From Oscillospiraceae bacterium (GTDB taxonomy: Bacteria > Bacillota > Clostridia > Oscillospirales > Ruminococcaceae): DNA of 36,895 bases. How positions within the stretch are numbered: position 1 is the first letter of the stretch; each line of letters begins with the position of its first letter. The notes under the pieces were generated by a model. It worked only from the letters and a program-made list of their open reading frames with translations. It was not told where the DNA came from and did not search any database. The stretch lies in contig JAFLUD010000010.1 of the NCBI GenBank assembly GCA_022508965.1, forward strand, positions 1-36,895, read 5' to 3'. Below are positions 24,269 through 32,076 of this stretch, in pieces. Made by a program: the position numbers and the translations under genes.

Positions 24269-24423
24269 CGCTTACGCGCTCCGAATGAAAATCCTGTCGG
24301 ATCTTCATTCGGGTTCTCCGCTTCGCGGAGGTCGGCACGGCTTGCGCCCTGCCGATAGGTTATCTTTCCGCGGGAGACACGCGAAAAAATTCTGTTTAAA
24401 TTCCGTTTTCCTTCGGAAAACGG
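24267..24423. repeat. Cluster of five hairpins in the spacer before the TraB-family gene
   Basis: The 182-base spacer holds no gene but five consecutive inverted repeats: AGCGC/GCGCT (24267-24280); CCGAATGAA/TTCATTCGG with inner ATCC/GGAT (24281-24312); CTCCGC/GCGGAG (24316-24330); TCGGCA/TGCCGA (24332-24355); CCGTTTTCC/GGAAAACGG (24403-24423). The last is followed by GTTTTAT and may serve as a weak terminator of the histidine phosphatase gene. The dense packing resembles REP-type spacer elements. Confidence 0.6.
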
Positions 24424-24450
24424 GTTTTATAATACTTGGAGGTCTTCGGT

Positions 24451-25368
24451 ATGAAGAAAAGGATTCTTGCGGCGGTGTTGGTATGCGTGGCTGCGCTGTT
24501 TTCGGGGTGCGGAAGGGTTCCGACGCGCGAGGCGGAGCCGCCGTTTTTTGTTGTCGCGGACGAGCAGACGGGCGGCATGGTATACCTGCTGGGGACTATG
24601 CACGTTGCTCCAAAAAACTGCGCGCTGCCCGACAGGATATACGAGGCGCTTCTTTCCTGCGATACGCTTGCGGTAGAGGTGGATCTGATCGCTCTCGAAG
24701 CGGATAACGAGAGGCTTTCGGAGGCTATGAAGCTGATGGAATGTCAGGGGGAGACCGCGAGGGATTTTCTCGGGGAGGATTATGACGAGATCAGGGCGTT
24801 CTTTAGGAAAAAACGCTTGTACAATTCTGCTTTCGACAGATACATTCCGGCGGTGTGGAGCAGTATTCTCACAAACAAGCTCGCCGAGGACTGCGGGTAT
24901 TATTCCGAATACGGCACGGACAGGCTGCTTTTGTCTTACGCGAGGTCGTATTCCATTCCCATTTACGAGATCGAATCCGCCGAACAGCAATACCAGATCA
25001 ACGCGAACGAGCCGCGCGAGCTACAGGTGTTTCTTCTTAAGGATTCCGTGCGGACGGACTATGAGGTTCAAAAAAATCAGCTTAAAGAGCTTTACCGCGC
25101 GTGGAGCGAGAGCGATTTTGACGCGCTGGAGCGGTTGATCGCGGAGGAGGAGATTCCCGAAAATCTAACGGAGGAATACGAGCAGTTTTATTTTGAGATG
25201 TATGAGAACCGTCAGGCGAAGATGGCGGAGTACATAGTGGATTCCCTTAAAAACGGGGACAGGACGTTTGTGGCGGTGGGAGCGATGCATTATTTCGCTG
25301 CTCCCGATATTTTAGATTTTCTGGAGCGGGAAGGATATTCAATACAATTATTGAGCGAGGCAGCCTGA
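24451..25368 (+). CDS. TraB/GumN (TiKi-like) family lipoprotein
   Basis: 305 residues. A lipoprotein signal peptide with lipobox LFSGC places the mature protein on the outside of the membrane. The two family motifs are present: VYLLGTMHVAP near the start and VAVGAMHYFAAPDILDFLEREGY at the end, with conserved glutamate in AVEVDL. The superfamily includes metal-dependent proteases such as animal Tiki and the peptide-pheromone shutdown protein TraB; bacterial members are mostly uncharacterised. Length is typical. ATG 24451 follows TGGAGG by 8 bases; a TTG at 24436 in frame lies before that site. The gene has its own terminator at 25392. A hydrolase role is by family only. Confidence 0.88.
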   Translation: MKKRILAAVLVCVAALFSGCGRVPTREAEPPFFVVADEQTGGMVYLLGTMHVAPKNCALPDRIYEALLSCDTLAVEVDLIALEADNERLSEAMKLMECQGETARDFLGEDYDEIRAFFRKKRLYNSAFDRYIPAVWSSILTNKLAEDCGYYSEYGTDRLLLSYARSYSIPIYEIESAEQQYQINANEPRELQVFLLKDSVRTDYEVQKNQLKELYRAWSESDFDALERLIAEEEIPENLTEEYEQFYFEMYENRQAKMAEYIVDSLKNGDRTFVAVGAMHYFAAPDILDFLEREGYSIQLLSEAA

Positions 25369-25391
25369 AAGATAACTTTCTATACAAAATG

Positions 25392-25420
25392 AAGCGGGTA
25401 AATCTACTCGCTTTTTTGTT
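25392..25420 (+). terminator. Intrinsic terminator after the TraB-family gene
   Basis: AAGCGGGTA (25392-25400) pairs fully (one G-T) with TACTCGCTT (25405-25413) around AATC, followed by TTTTGTTT. It lies 24 bases after the stop codon and isolates the feoAB unit. The spacer 25421-25513 has only a weak promoter candidate (TTTCAC, 18 bases, TAAAAT at 25443-25448) and AT-rich filler. Confidence 0.88.
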
Positions 25421-25513
25421 TCACTTAAATTCCCGAAACGCATAAAATGAGTGTAAGCGGTAAAATCTTACCTCTTAATTCTAACTACTAACATCTAATC
25501 GGGGGTTTTTATT

Positions 25514-25750
25514 ATGGACAATTTTTGTTCTTTATGTGATATAAAGGTCGGTGAAAGGGCGGTTGTGGAAAGGCTTCGCACTCACGGTTCCATGCGGCGG
25601 CGTATGCTGGATATCGGGCTTTGCGACGGGACTGTGGTGGAATGCGTCGGGCGCAGCCCTATGGGCGACCCGAGCGCATATCTTATCCGCGGCGCGGTCA
25701 TCGCTATCCGCGCGAACGACAGCCGCGGTGTTATAGTGAGGGGGATCTGA
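25514..25750 (+). CDS. feoA: FeoA ferrous iron transport accessory protein
   Basis: A 78-residue SH3-like FeoA protein, typical in length. Motifs: LCDIKVGERAVVERL, MRRRMLDIGLCDGTVVECVG, and the ending YLIRGAVIAIRANDSRGVIV. It is cytoplasmic and assists FeoB in Fe2+ uptake by an incompletely known interaction. The two N-terminal cysteines (CSLC) are an extra not seen in all members. Its stop codon touches the FeoB start codon, so the pair is co-translated. No Fur box with good symmetry was recognised upstream. Confidence 0.94.
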   Translation: MDNFCSLCDIKVGERAVVERLRTHGSMRRRMLDIGLCDGTVVECVGRSPMGDPSAYLIRGAVIAIRANDSRGVIVRGI

Positions 25751-27886
25751 ATGGGACTCACTGCAAGATCCACGGGGTTTTCCGCTATGTCGGAGGACTT
25801 TGTTGTCGAGAAAAAATCCCCGAGCGACAAGGTGATCGCTATCGCGGGGAATCCCAACGTCGGGAAAAGCACGGTATTTAACGCTCTTACGGGGCTTCAT
25901 CAGCATACGGGAAACTGGCCGGGAAAAACGGTCTCTACGGCGCAGGGATCCTTTCGGACGAAAAAATTCTCGTATATTCTTGCGGATATTCCCGGGACGT
26001 ATTCGCTGCTGGCTCATTCAAAAGAGGAGGAGGTCGCCAGAAATTTCATCTGCTTCGGCGGAGCGGACGCCGCTATCGTCGTATGCGACGCTACCTGTCT
26101 CGAGCGCAGTCTGAACCTCGCGCTTCAGGTGATGGAGCTTTGTCCGAGGACACTGGTCTGTGTGAACCTTATGGACGAGGCAAAGCGGCGAGGTATCGGG
26201 ATCGATCTTCAAAGGCTTGAAGAAGAACTCGGCGTTCCTGTTGTCGGGACTTCGGCGCACAACAAAAAGTCGCTTGTGCGGCTTACCCAGCGGCTGGATG
26301 AGCTTTGCGGGGGGGATATTCCCACTCCGAGAAGGCTGCGCTATATAAAGCCTATCGAGCAGGCGGTGGAGATGGTGACGCCCGCGCTTTCGGGGCAGTT
26401 GGATTCGATCTTGCCGCCGCGCTGGACGGCTTTGAGGCTTATCGACAACGACACTTCCTTAAATTCCGAGATCGAAAAGTACTATGGGAAGGATCTTTGC
26501 GGGATCGAGGAGATTTCCGAGGCGGTTGAGCGCGCGAAATTCCACCTTGCCGAAAACGAGATCACCTGCGACTGCCTTAAGGACAGGATAGTTTCGTGTA
26601 TTCTTCTGAACGCGGAGGAGGTGTGCGACGAGGCGGTTTTCGGCGCTTCGGGGCGGAGTGTTCCCTCGCGCGCGGACAAAATTCTCACAAGCAAAATTTT
26701 CGGTTACCCGATAATGCTTTTGATGCTGATGGTGATCTTCTGGATAACCATTGTCGGCGCGAATTACCCGAGCGAGCTTCTCGGAAACGCGCTGTTTTGG
26801 CTGGGCGACAGGCTTTCGGAGCTTCTCCACTTTCTGAACGCCCCGGATTGGCTGCACGGGATCATCATTGACGGCGCGTATCGAGTTCCTGCGTGGGTGA
26901 TCTCGGTAATGCTGCCGCCTATGGCGATATTCTTTCCGCTATTCTCGCTTTTGGAGGACCTGGGTTATCTGCCGCGCGTCGCGTACAATCTCGACAGACC
27001 GTTCTGCAAGTGCAATGCCTGCGGGAAACAGGCTCTTACGATGTGTATGGGTTTTGGGTGCAATGCCGCGGGGGTTGTGGGCTGCCGCATCATCGACAGC
27101 CGCCGCGAACGGCTGATCGCGATGCTTACGAACGCGTTTGTTCCCTGCAACGGGCGGTTCCCGATGATACTTACTATTATCTCGCTGTTCTTTGTGGGCG
27201 GGACTGTCGGCTTTGGGAGCAGTCTGCTCTCCGCGGCGGCGCTTACGGGCGTTATTCTGCTGGGAATTGCTATGACGTTTTTGGTTTCTAAAATTCTTTC
27301 CTCGACTATTCTCAAGGGGGAGCCGTCGTCGTTTACTCTGGAGCTGCCGCCGTTTAGAAAGCCGCAGATCGGGAAAATTCTGGTGCGGTCGCTGCTGGAC
27401 AGAACGGTTTTCGTGCTTGGGAGGGCGGTTGCCGCGGCGGTTCCTGCGGGGGTTATAATATGGCTGCTGGCGAACGTTTCTATCGGCGGCGAGGCTATTC
27501 TCAATCACATAACGGGAGCGCTCGACCCGTTCGGGCGGTTTATCGGCATGGACGGCGCGGTGGTTACGGCGTTTTTGCTGGGGCTGCCCGCTAACGAGAT
27601 CGTGATTCCCTTGACCGCTATGGCGTATATGCAGCAAGGCAGTCTCACCGAGATCGCGCCCGCGCAGATGCTGGAGCTGTTCTCGCAAAACGGCTGGACC
27701 GCTGTCACCGCGCTTTGCGTTATCATTTTCGCGCTTATGCACTTCCCCTGCGCGACGACGCTTCTCACCGTAAAAAAGGAAGCGGGCGGCTGGAAATGGG
27801 CGGCGATGGCGTTTATTATCCCAACTGTTTGCGGAGTGGTTTTATGTGCGGTTATCGCGGGGGTCGCAAGGATGTTTGGAATATAA
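25751..27886 (+). CDS. feoB: Ferrous iron transporter FeoB
   Basis: 711 residues. An N-terminal GTPase domain has G1 GNPNVGKST (33-41), the G2 region GNWPGKTVS, G3 DIPGTYSL (79-86) and G4 NLMD (139-142), followed by a helical GDI domain (about 185-300). The membrane domain has two Gate segments: FLEDLGYLPRVAYNLD (here FSLLEDLGYLPRVAYNLDRP) with CNACGKQALTMCMGFGCNAAG, and the later ELPPFRKPQIGKIL. The protein carries Fe2+ into the cell. It has no fused FeoC; feoC is not found downstream, which is common in Firmicutes. A short leader (residues 1-26) precedes the GTPase; an alternative start is Met13. A strong terminator follows at once. Confidence 0.97.
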   Translation: MGLTARSTGFSAMSEDFVVEKKSPSDKVIAIAGNPNVGKSTVFNALTGLHQHTGNWPGKTVSTAQGSFRTKKFSYILADIPGTYSLLAHSKEEEVARNFICFGGADAAIVVCDATCLERSLNLALQVMELCPRTLVCVNLMDEAKRRGIGIDLQRLEEELGVPVVGTSAHNKKSLVRLTQRLDELCGGDIPTPRRLRYIKPIEQAVEMVTPALSGQLDSILPPRWTALRLIDNDTSLNSEIEKYYGKDLCGIEEISEAVERAKFHLAENEITCDCLKDRIVSCILLNAEEVCDEAVFGASGRSVPSRADKILTSKIFGYPIMLLMLMVIFWITIVGANYPSELLGNALFWLGDRLSELLHFLNAPDWLHGIIIDGAYRVPAWVISVMLPPMAIFFPLFSLLEDLGYLPRVAYNLDRPFCKCNACGKQALTMCMGFGCNAAGVVGCRIIDSRRERLIAMLTNAFVPCNGRFPMILTIISLFFVGGTVGFGSSLLSAAALTGVILLGIAMTFLVSKILSSTILKGEPSSFTLELPPFRKPQIGKILVRSLLDRTVFVLGRAVAAAVPAGVIIWLLANVSIGGEAILNHITGALDPFGRFIGMDGAVVTAFLLGLPANEIVIPLTAMAYMQQGSLTEIAPAQMLELFSQNGWTAVTALCVIIFALMHFPCATTLLTVKKEAGGWKWAAMAFIIPTVCGVVLCAVIAGVARMFGI

Positions 27887-27922
27887 TTAAAAGCTCCCTA
27901 AGTCGTTTAGGGAGCTTTTAAT
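27886..27922. terminator. Terminator after feoB
   Basis: Near-perfect stem TTAAAAGCTCCCTAA / TTAGGGAGCTTTTAA with loop GTCGT, followed by TTTATTATA. The A/T flanks make it work in both directions, so it can also end the minus-strand small gene at 27962. The spacer 27923-27961 holds short repeats (TACACTTTACACTG, CAACTTTCAACTG). Confidence 0.88.
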
Positions 27923-27961
27923 TTATTATACTGTACACTTTACACTGTCAACTTTCAACTG

Positions 27962-28126
27962 TCAGAGCGAGTCCATGAAGTTGCCGAGCAGCTTCATCGC
28001 TTTCGCGGTGGTCTTGCGGCGCAGGCGGCGATTGGATGTAAGCGAACGCACCGCCAAAAAAGCAAGTCCGCCCGTTACCGCGCCCGCTGCCGCGCTTTTT
28101 ATATAACGCTCCTGTTCTCGTGTCAT
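27962..28126 (-). CDS. Small basic protein, 54 residues, possible single membrane helix
   Basis: Short but well supported: AAAGGAGATGATTTTT places a strong ribosome binding site 8 bases before ATG 28126. The protein has a charged start (MTREQERYIK), a hydrophobic Ala/Gly-rich stretch SAAAGAVTGGLAFLAVRSL (11-29) that could be one membrane helix, and a very basic second half (NRRLRRKTTAKAMKLLGNF). I know no function; such proteins are often small membrane or envelope-associated proteins in clostridia. It shares the two-way terminator with feoB. A 578-residue frame running through it on the minus strand is a mirror of the ammonium transporter and not a gene. Confidence 0.7.
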   Translation of the reverse strand: MTREQERYIKSAAAGAVTGGLAFLAVRSLTSNRRLRRKTTAKAMKLLGNFMDSL

Positions 28127-28287
28127 AAAAATCATCTCCTTTTCATTCGTATTGTCCGCAATTCGCGCGGTTTTATTTGCGGTAAATTCAGGTTTTGTTA
28201 AATTTATGGGATTCTTTGCTCTTGGGGGAATTTTTTTGTGTAATTCTACAAAATGCAAGATTTTATTTGAGAACTTGCAAAAAAGTA

Positions 28288-28316
28288 TTGACAAAGTTAT
28301 ATTCCCCGTGTATAAT
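28288..28316 (+). promoter_or_regulatory. Consensus promoter of the ammonium transporter
   Basis: TTGACA (28288-28293), 17 bases, TATAAT (28311-28316): perfect sigma-A promoter. The start should be near 28323, giving a leader of about 104 bases that is mostly taken by one long hairpin. Confidence 0.93.
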
Positions 28317-28327
28317 AGAATTAAAGC

Positions 28328-28380
28328 AAAGAGGCTGTGGAGTGTGTATTCCCTAAGAAAACACGCTTCACGGCCTCTTT
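28328..28380 (+). promoter_or_regulatory. Long leader hairpin upstream of the ammonium transporter (possible attenuator)
   Basis: A 23-base arm (28328-28350, starting AAAGAGGCTGTGG) pairs with 28358-28380 (ending CACGGCCTCTTT). Pairing holds at 22 of 23 positions with three G-U pairs, around the loop CCCTAAG. It occupies almost the whole start of the transcript and is followed by GTATTTTATTTATT, so it could act as a terminator/attenuator or stability element. The ribosome binding site GAAAGGAG (about 28409-28416) lies 30 bases further on. It is not a known riboswitch that I recognise. Confidence 0.75.
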
Positions 28381-28426
28381 GTATTTTATTTATTACTACA
28401 TAGGCAAATGAAAGGAGCGGTCTTAA

Positions 28427-30205
28427 ATGAACGCAATTTTTACGGTACTTGCAGGGGCAAGCGCCGAGGAGGTCGTCAACAGCACGATGTTCAACACCGG
28501 CGACGGCAACGGCATCTGGTATCTGATCGGCGCGGCGCTGGTGTTCTTCATGCAGGCGGGCTTCGCTATGGTCGAGACCGGTATGACCCGCGCGAAAAAC
28601 GCCGGAAACATCATCATGAAAAACCTCATGGATTTCTGTATTGGAACGGTGGTTTTCATATTCCTCGGATTCGGGCTTATGCTCGGAGAGGACGCGCTTT
28701 TCGGGCTGGTCGGTGTGCCGACGCTGGAGATTCTCAACAGCTTTACGAGCTTTGACAGGTGCGCGGAGTTCGTGTTTAACCTGGTGTTCTGCGCGACGGC
28801 GGCGACTATCGTTTCGGGCGCGATGGCTGAGCGCACAAAGTTCATCAGCTACTGCATTTACTCGGGAGTTATAAGCGCGATCGTTTACCCGGTCGAGGCG
28901 CACTGGGTATGGGGCGGAGGCTGGCTTGCCCAGCTCGGCTTCGTGGATTTCGCAGGCTCGGCGGCTATTCACATGGCGGGCGGTATGTGCGCGCTTATCG
29001 GCGCGGCGATGGTAGGGCCGCGTATCGGGAAGTTCGGCAAGGACGGAAAGCCGAGGGCTATTCTCGGGCACTCGATGACGCTGGGTGCTTTGGGCGTGTT
29101 TATCCTGTGGTTCGGTTGGTATGGCTTTAACGGCGCGGCTGCAGATAACGTTGAGCACCTTGCTAAGATATTCCTCACGACAACGGTGGCTCCGGCGGTT
29201 GCTACCTGCACTACCATGATATTCACATGGCTTAAAAACGGCAAGCCCGATGTTTCGATGTGTCTGAACGCTTCGCTGGCGGGGCTTGTTGCTATCACCG
29301 CTCCCTGCGCGGACGTTGACTGCGTTGCGGCGGCTATTATCGGCTTGGTTTCGGGATTCCTCGTGGTATTCGGCGTATGGCTGCTGGACTACAAGCTGAA
29401 GATCGACGACCCTGTGGGCGCGGTTGCGGTGCATTTCTGCAACGGTATCTGGGGTACGCTGGCAGTCGGACTTTTCGCTAACGGCAACGGTCAGAACGTC
29501 GGCGTCGGCGGCACTCCCGTAAAGGGATTGTTCTATGGCGGAGGATTCGCGCAGCTGGGTGTTCAGGCGCTGGGCATGGTTTCCATTCTCGCGTGGACGG
29601 CGGCGGTTATTTCTCTGACATTCCTCATAATCAAAAAGACTATCGGGCTTCGCGCTTCCCGGCACGAGGAGATCGTCGGCATGGACGCCACCGAGCACGG
29701 TCTTCCCAGCTCTTATGCGGATTTTATTCCCACTATGCAGATCGAAACTACCTCCTCGGGTCGCGACAAGGAGGTCGAGACGCTGGCTAAGGTGGATGGC
29801 GACAAGCAGTCACCCGCGGTTCGCAGAGAGCATACTCCGCCGGACGGCGCGCGTATGTCGAAGGTGGTCATCATCACCAAGCCCGAACATATCGAGGCTC
29901 TCAAAAACGCGATGTCGGGCATCGGTATTACGGGCATGACGGTTACGAACGTTCTCGGCTGCGGTATGCAGAAGGGCGCGACGGAATTCTACCGCGGCGT
30001 TCCCATCGAAACACATCTGCTGCCCAAGATCAAAATGGAGATCGTCGTGTGCAAGGTGCCCGTCGAGCTGGTAATTGACACCGCCAAGGACGTTTTGTAC
30101 ACCGGCAGGATCGGCGACGGAAAGATCTTCGTTTACGACGTTGAAGACGTGGTCAAGGTGCGTACCGGTGAATCCGGCTATGACGCTTTGCAAGACAACG
30201 AATGA
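28427..30205 (+). CDS. Ammonium transporter fused to a C-terminal PII signal protein (Amt-GlnB)
   Basis: 592 residues. Residues 1-410 are an Amt channel with about 11 membrane helices: FFMQAGFAMVETGMTRAKN, the twin pore histidines in FAGSAAIHMAGG (H182) and GAVAVHFCNGIWG (H336), and FGWYGFNGA. A linker of about 55 residues leads to a PII domain (477-588): MSKVVIITKPEHIEALKNAM, CGMQKGATEFYRG, LLPKIKMEIVV, and the B-loop TGRIGDGKIFV with RTGE for ATP/ADP binding. In the T-loop the tyrosine that is uridylylated in enteric GlnB is missing (RGVPIETHLLPK against RGAEYMVDFLPK). The transporter should therefore be gated by its own PII through nucleotide/2-oxoglutarate sensing. Own promoter and leader hairpin. 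No glnA or separate glnB is in the window. Confidence 0.95.
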   Translation: MNAIFTVLAGASAEEVVNSTMFNTGDGNGIWYLIGAALVFFMQAGFAMVETGMTRAKNAGNIIMKNLMDFCIGTVVFIFLGFGLMLGEDALFGLVGVPTLEILNSFTSFDRCAEFVFNLVFCATAATIVSGAMAERTKFISYCIYSGVISAIVYPVEAHWVWGGGWLAQLGFVDFAGSAAIHMAGGMCALIGAAMVGPRIGKFGKDGKPRAILGHSMTLGALGVFILWFGWYGFNGAAADNVEHLAKIFLTTTVAPAVATCTTMIFTWLKNGKPDVSMCLNASLAGLVAITAPCADVDCVAAAIIGLVSGFLVVFGVWLLDYKLKIDDPVGAVAVHFCNGIWGTLAVGLFANGNGQNVGVGGTPVKGLFYGGGFAQLGVQALGMVSILAWTAAVISLTFLIIKKTIGLRASRHEEIVGMDATEHGLPSSYADFIPTMQIETTSSGRDKEVETLAKVDGDKQSPAVRREHTPPDGARMSKVVIITKPEHIEALKNAMSGIGITGMTVTNVLGCGMQKGATEFYRGVPIETHLLPKIKMEIVVCKVPVELVIDTAKDVLYTGRIGDGKIFVYDVEDVVKVRTGESGYDALQDNE

Positions 30206-30450
30206 CTTTTTTGGGGGAACTTTTTTTCGCAAAAAGTCCCCCCCAATCCCCTAGTGTGGGGGGCGCCGCCCCCCACACCCCCTGCCAAAGGGACTAGTCC
30301 CTTTGGAATCCCGGTTTTTTATATTTTAGCCACAGTTTCAATAACTGCTGTGGTTCTTGTTGTTCATAAAACTCTAAATCAAAATGAGGAAGTTTTTTGA
30401 AAGGGGTTTGGGGGAATCTTTTTTTCAAAAAAGATTCCCCCAAAAAGCGT
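30204..30450. repeat. Palindrome-rich inverted-repeat element filling the gap between two convergent genes
   Basis: The 245-base gap holds no gene. Its ends are inverted copies of each other, and each end is itself a hairpin: left 30213-30244 (GGGGGAACTTTTT with AAAAAGTCCCCC) and right 30407-30444 (17-bp stem TTTGGGGGAATCTTTTT). Read inward, both begin GAC..TTTTTGGGGGAA and continue to AATCCCC / AAACCCC. Between them are an 11-bp GC hairpin GTGTGGGGGG / CCCCCCACAC (30254-30278) and the perfect 22-bp palindrome 30285-30306 (CCAAAGGGAC centre CTAG). It abuts both stop codons. It looks like a MITE/REP-like element that may double as a two-way terminator. Confidence 0.75.
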
Positions 30451-30852
30451 CTATTTTTCCAGAAGCAGCCGCGCGGCGAATGCTGCCATAAGATCGTATT
30501 CACTTACTCCGCGCTCAATGTCAACGGGCTGTTCTAACGGCTCGATCACGCCGTGCTCGGTGCGGATCGAACGATTGAGCGAGAGAGTCAGCTTTTCGTC
30601 GGTTCGCGAGGTGACGCTTACCGTGTTCTTCGGGGAAATGCCGCAGGTGATAAGCTGGATGCCGCGCGGGATGTTCTGGTCGCAGCTGTCGCCGTCCACT
30701 ATTATCCCAAGCGCGGAGCTGACCTTCGCTTTTCCGTTTTTCCCCACTATTACCGCGGCTTTGGGAACGTCTATTTCGGCATAGTTCGCCTTTATCGTGG
30801 GGAGTTCCCCAAAAAGTCTGTCCGCGTGCGATTCTCCGACAATACAAATCAT
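30451..30852 (-). CDS. Unrecognised conserved-looking protein, 133 residues
   Basis: I do not recognise the family with confidence. The coding signal is good: clean frame, codon use like its neighbours and GAGGGG 9 bases before ATG 30852. The first half has alternating strands and helices (MICIVGESHADRLF, AAVIVGKNGKAKVSS, GIIVDGDSC); the second contains GIQLITCGISPKNTVSVTSR, LTLSLNRSIRTEHGVIEP and a helical end YDLMAAFAARLLL. The ITCGISPKNT segment faintly recalls Mur-ligase-type proteins, but no ATP-binding loop is present. It is soluble, with no signal peptide. Downstream lies the palindromic element; upstream is the terminator of the sigma-factor gene. Confidence 0.65.
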   Translation of the reverse strand: MICIVGESHADRLFGELPTIKANYAEIDVPKAAVIVGKNGKAKVSSALGIIVDGDSCDQNIPRGIQLITCGISPKNTVSVTSRTDEKLTLSLNRSIRTEHGVIEPLEQPVDIERGVSEYDLMAAFAARLLLEK

Positions 30853-30914
30853 TTTAGGAGTCCCCTCTTGCCCTTGGATTCTTGCTTCTAGTTTGCGCCA
30901 AAAAATCTCAAATA

Positions 30915-30950
30915 TAACAAAAAACCGAGAGAATATCCCTCGGCTTTTTT
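30915..30950. terminator. Terminator of the dgt-dnaG-sigma operon
   Basis: Stem CCGAGAG (30925-30931) with CCCTCGG (30937-30943), loop AATAT. On the minus strand it is followed by TTTTTTGTTA, ending the sigma-factor gene 32 bases after its stop; on the plus strand it is followed by CTTTTTT. No gene in 30853-30982. Confidence 0.85.
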
Positions 30951-30982
30951 ATGTAATTCAGAGTATTCCCTATTAACCGTTC

Positions 30983-32041
30983 TTAATCAAGAAATACTCT
31001 CAGCGCCTTGCTCTTGCTTTGCGAACGCAGCTTTCTGAGCGCTTTTGCTTCGATCTGGCGAATTCGCTCGCGCGTTACCTGGAACTGTCTGCCGACCTCC
31101 TCCAATGTGTGCGCACGGTCGTAACCCACGCCGTAGCGGAATTTTAGCACCTCGCGTTCCCGCTCGGGAAGCGTGTTGAGCGCTTTGTTCAGCTCGTCCT
31201 TGAACACCGCCTGCATCGCCGTGTCTATCGGCGCGGGCGCGTCCTCGTCGGGTATGAAATCGCCGAGATAGCTGTCCTCCTCCTCGCCTACGGGCGCTTC
31301 CAGCGAAACGGGGTCCTGAGCTATTCTGATTATCTCGCGCACCTTGTCGGAGGTCATGTTCAGCTCCTGCGCCACCTCGTCCACCGTCGGCTCGTGTCCG
31401 TTTTCGTGGAGCAGCTTGTTCTGCGTTTTCTTGACGCGCGAGATGGTCTCTACCATGTGGACGGGAATTCTTATTGTTCTTGCCTGATCGGCTATCGCTC
31501 TCGTGATCGACTGTCTTATCCACCAGGTGGCATAAGTCGAGAACTTATAGCCCTTGGTATGGTCGAACTTCTCGACCGCCTTGATAAGTCCGCTGTAGCC
31601 CTCCTGGATAAGATCGAGAAGCGGCATTCCGCGCCCGACGTAGTGCTTGGCTATGCTGACTACCAGACGCATATTCGCTACGATAAGTCTGTCGCGCGCC
31701 TGCTCGTCGCCCTGGGCTATCTTCTCCGCTAACTCTACCTCCTCTTCGGCAGAGAGCAGCGGGATCTTGCCTATTTCGCGAAGATGGATCTTTACGGGAT
31801 CGTCGAGACCGGAGCTTTTTTCGCCGTTTTCATCATTATACTCGAGCGCTTTATTAAGGTCGTCCTCGACGTTGAAATCGTCGTCGAGCTTGATGTTGTT
31901 GCGGTCGAGGAATTCGCTGAGCTTGTCGAGATCGACGTCCGCTTCTTCTATTACGTTATAGATCTCACGCGTGGAGAGTGTTCCGCTTTGCTTGCCGCGC
32001 TCAAGAAGCTCGTTAAAAATATTTTTCTCGGTATTGTTCAT
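30983..32041 (-). CDS. Second RpoD-type sigma-70 factor (divergent paralogue)
   Basis: 352 residues with the full group 1/2 sigma layout: a short region 1.1-like domain (1-60, [20 protein letters not shown]), region 1.2 ([18 protein letters not shown]), region 2 ([41 protein letters not shown]), region 3 ([22 protein letters not shown]) and region 4 ([27 protein letters not shown]). It is very similar to the neighbouring RpoD. It differs at EGYSG (EGNMG in the partner), at the AHT insertion before LEEVG and in the C-terminal tail ([13 protein letters not shown]). DNA-contacting residues of 2.4 and 4.2 are the same, so it should read similar promoters. It lies 35 bases after rpoD with site GAAAGGA, last in the operon. 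Confidence 0.93.
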   Translation of the reverse strand: MNNTEKNIFNELLERGKQSGTLSTREIYNVIEEADVDLDKLSEFLDRNNIKLDDDFNVEDDLNKALEYNDENGEKSSGLDDPVKIHLREIGKIPLLSAEEEVELAEKIAQGDEQARDRLIVANMRLVVSIAKHYVGRGMPLLDLIQEGYSGLIKAVEKFDHTKGYKFSTYATWWIRQSITRAIADQARTIRIPVHMVETISRVKKTQNKLLHENGHEPTVDEVAQELNMTSDKVREIIRIAQDPVSLEAPVGEEEDSYLGDFIPDEDAPAPIDTAMQAVFKDELNKALNTLPEREREVLKFRYGVGYDRAHTLEEVGRQFQVTRERIRQIEAKALRKLRSQSKSKALRVFLD

Positions 32042-32076
32042 TTACAAATCCTTTCATCGGGTATGTACAAATTACT

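Noticed and set aside
24428-24433. TATAAT as promoter of the TraB-family lipoprotein
   Set aside because: It lies 4 bases before the ribosome binding site, so a transcript starting from it would lack that site; no -35 is seen.
25421-25513. Fur box or riboswitch upstream of feoAB
   Set aside because: Only a short GTAAG/CTTAC inverted repeat and AT-rich filler; no 19-bp Fur-like symmetry or known riboswitch core.
27962-29698. 578-residue open frame on the minus strand through the ammonium transporter
   Set aside because: Antisense shadow of the transporter, with Arg/His/Glu-rich composition. Only its last 54 residues, which have their own ribosome binding site, look real.
30294-30503. 69-residue minus-strand frame over the palindromic element
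   Set aside because: It lies mostly inside the repeat element and overlaps the end of the 133-residue gene; no ribosome binding site.
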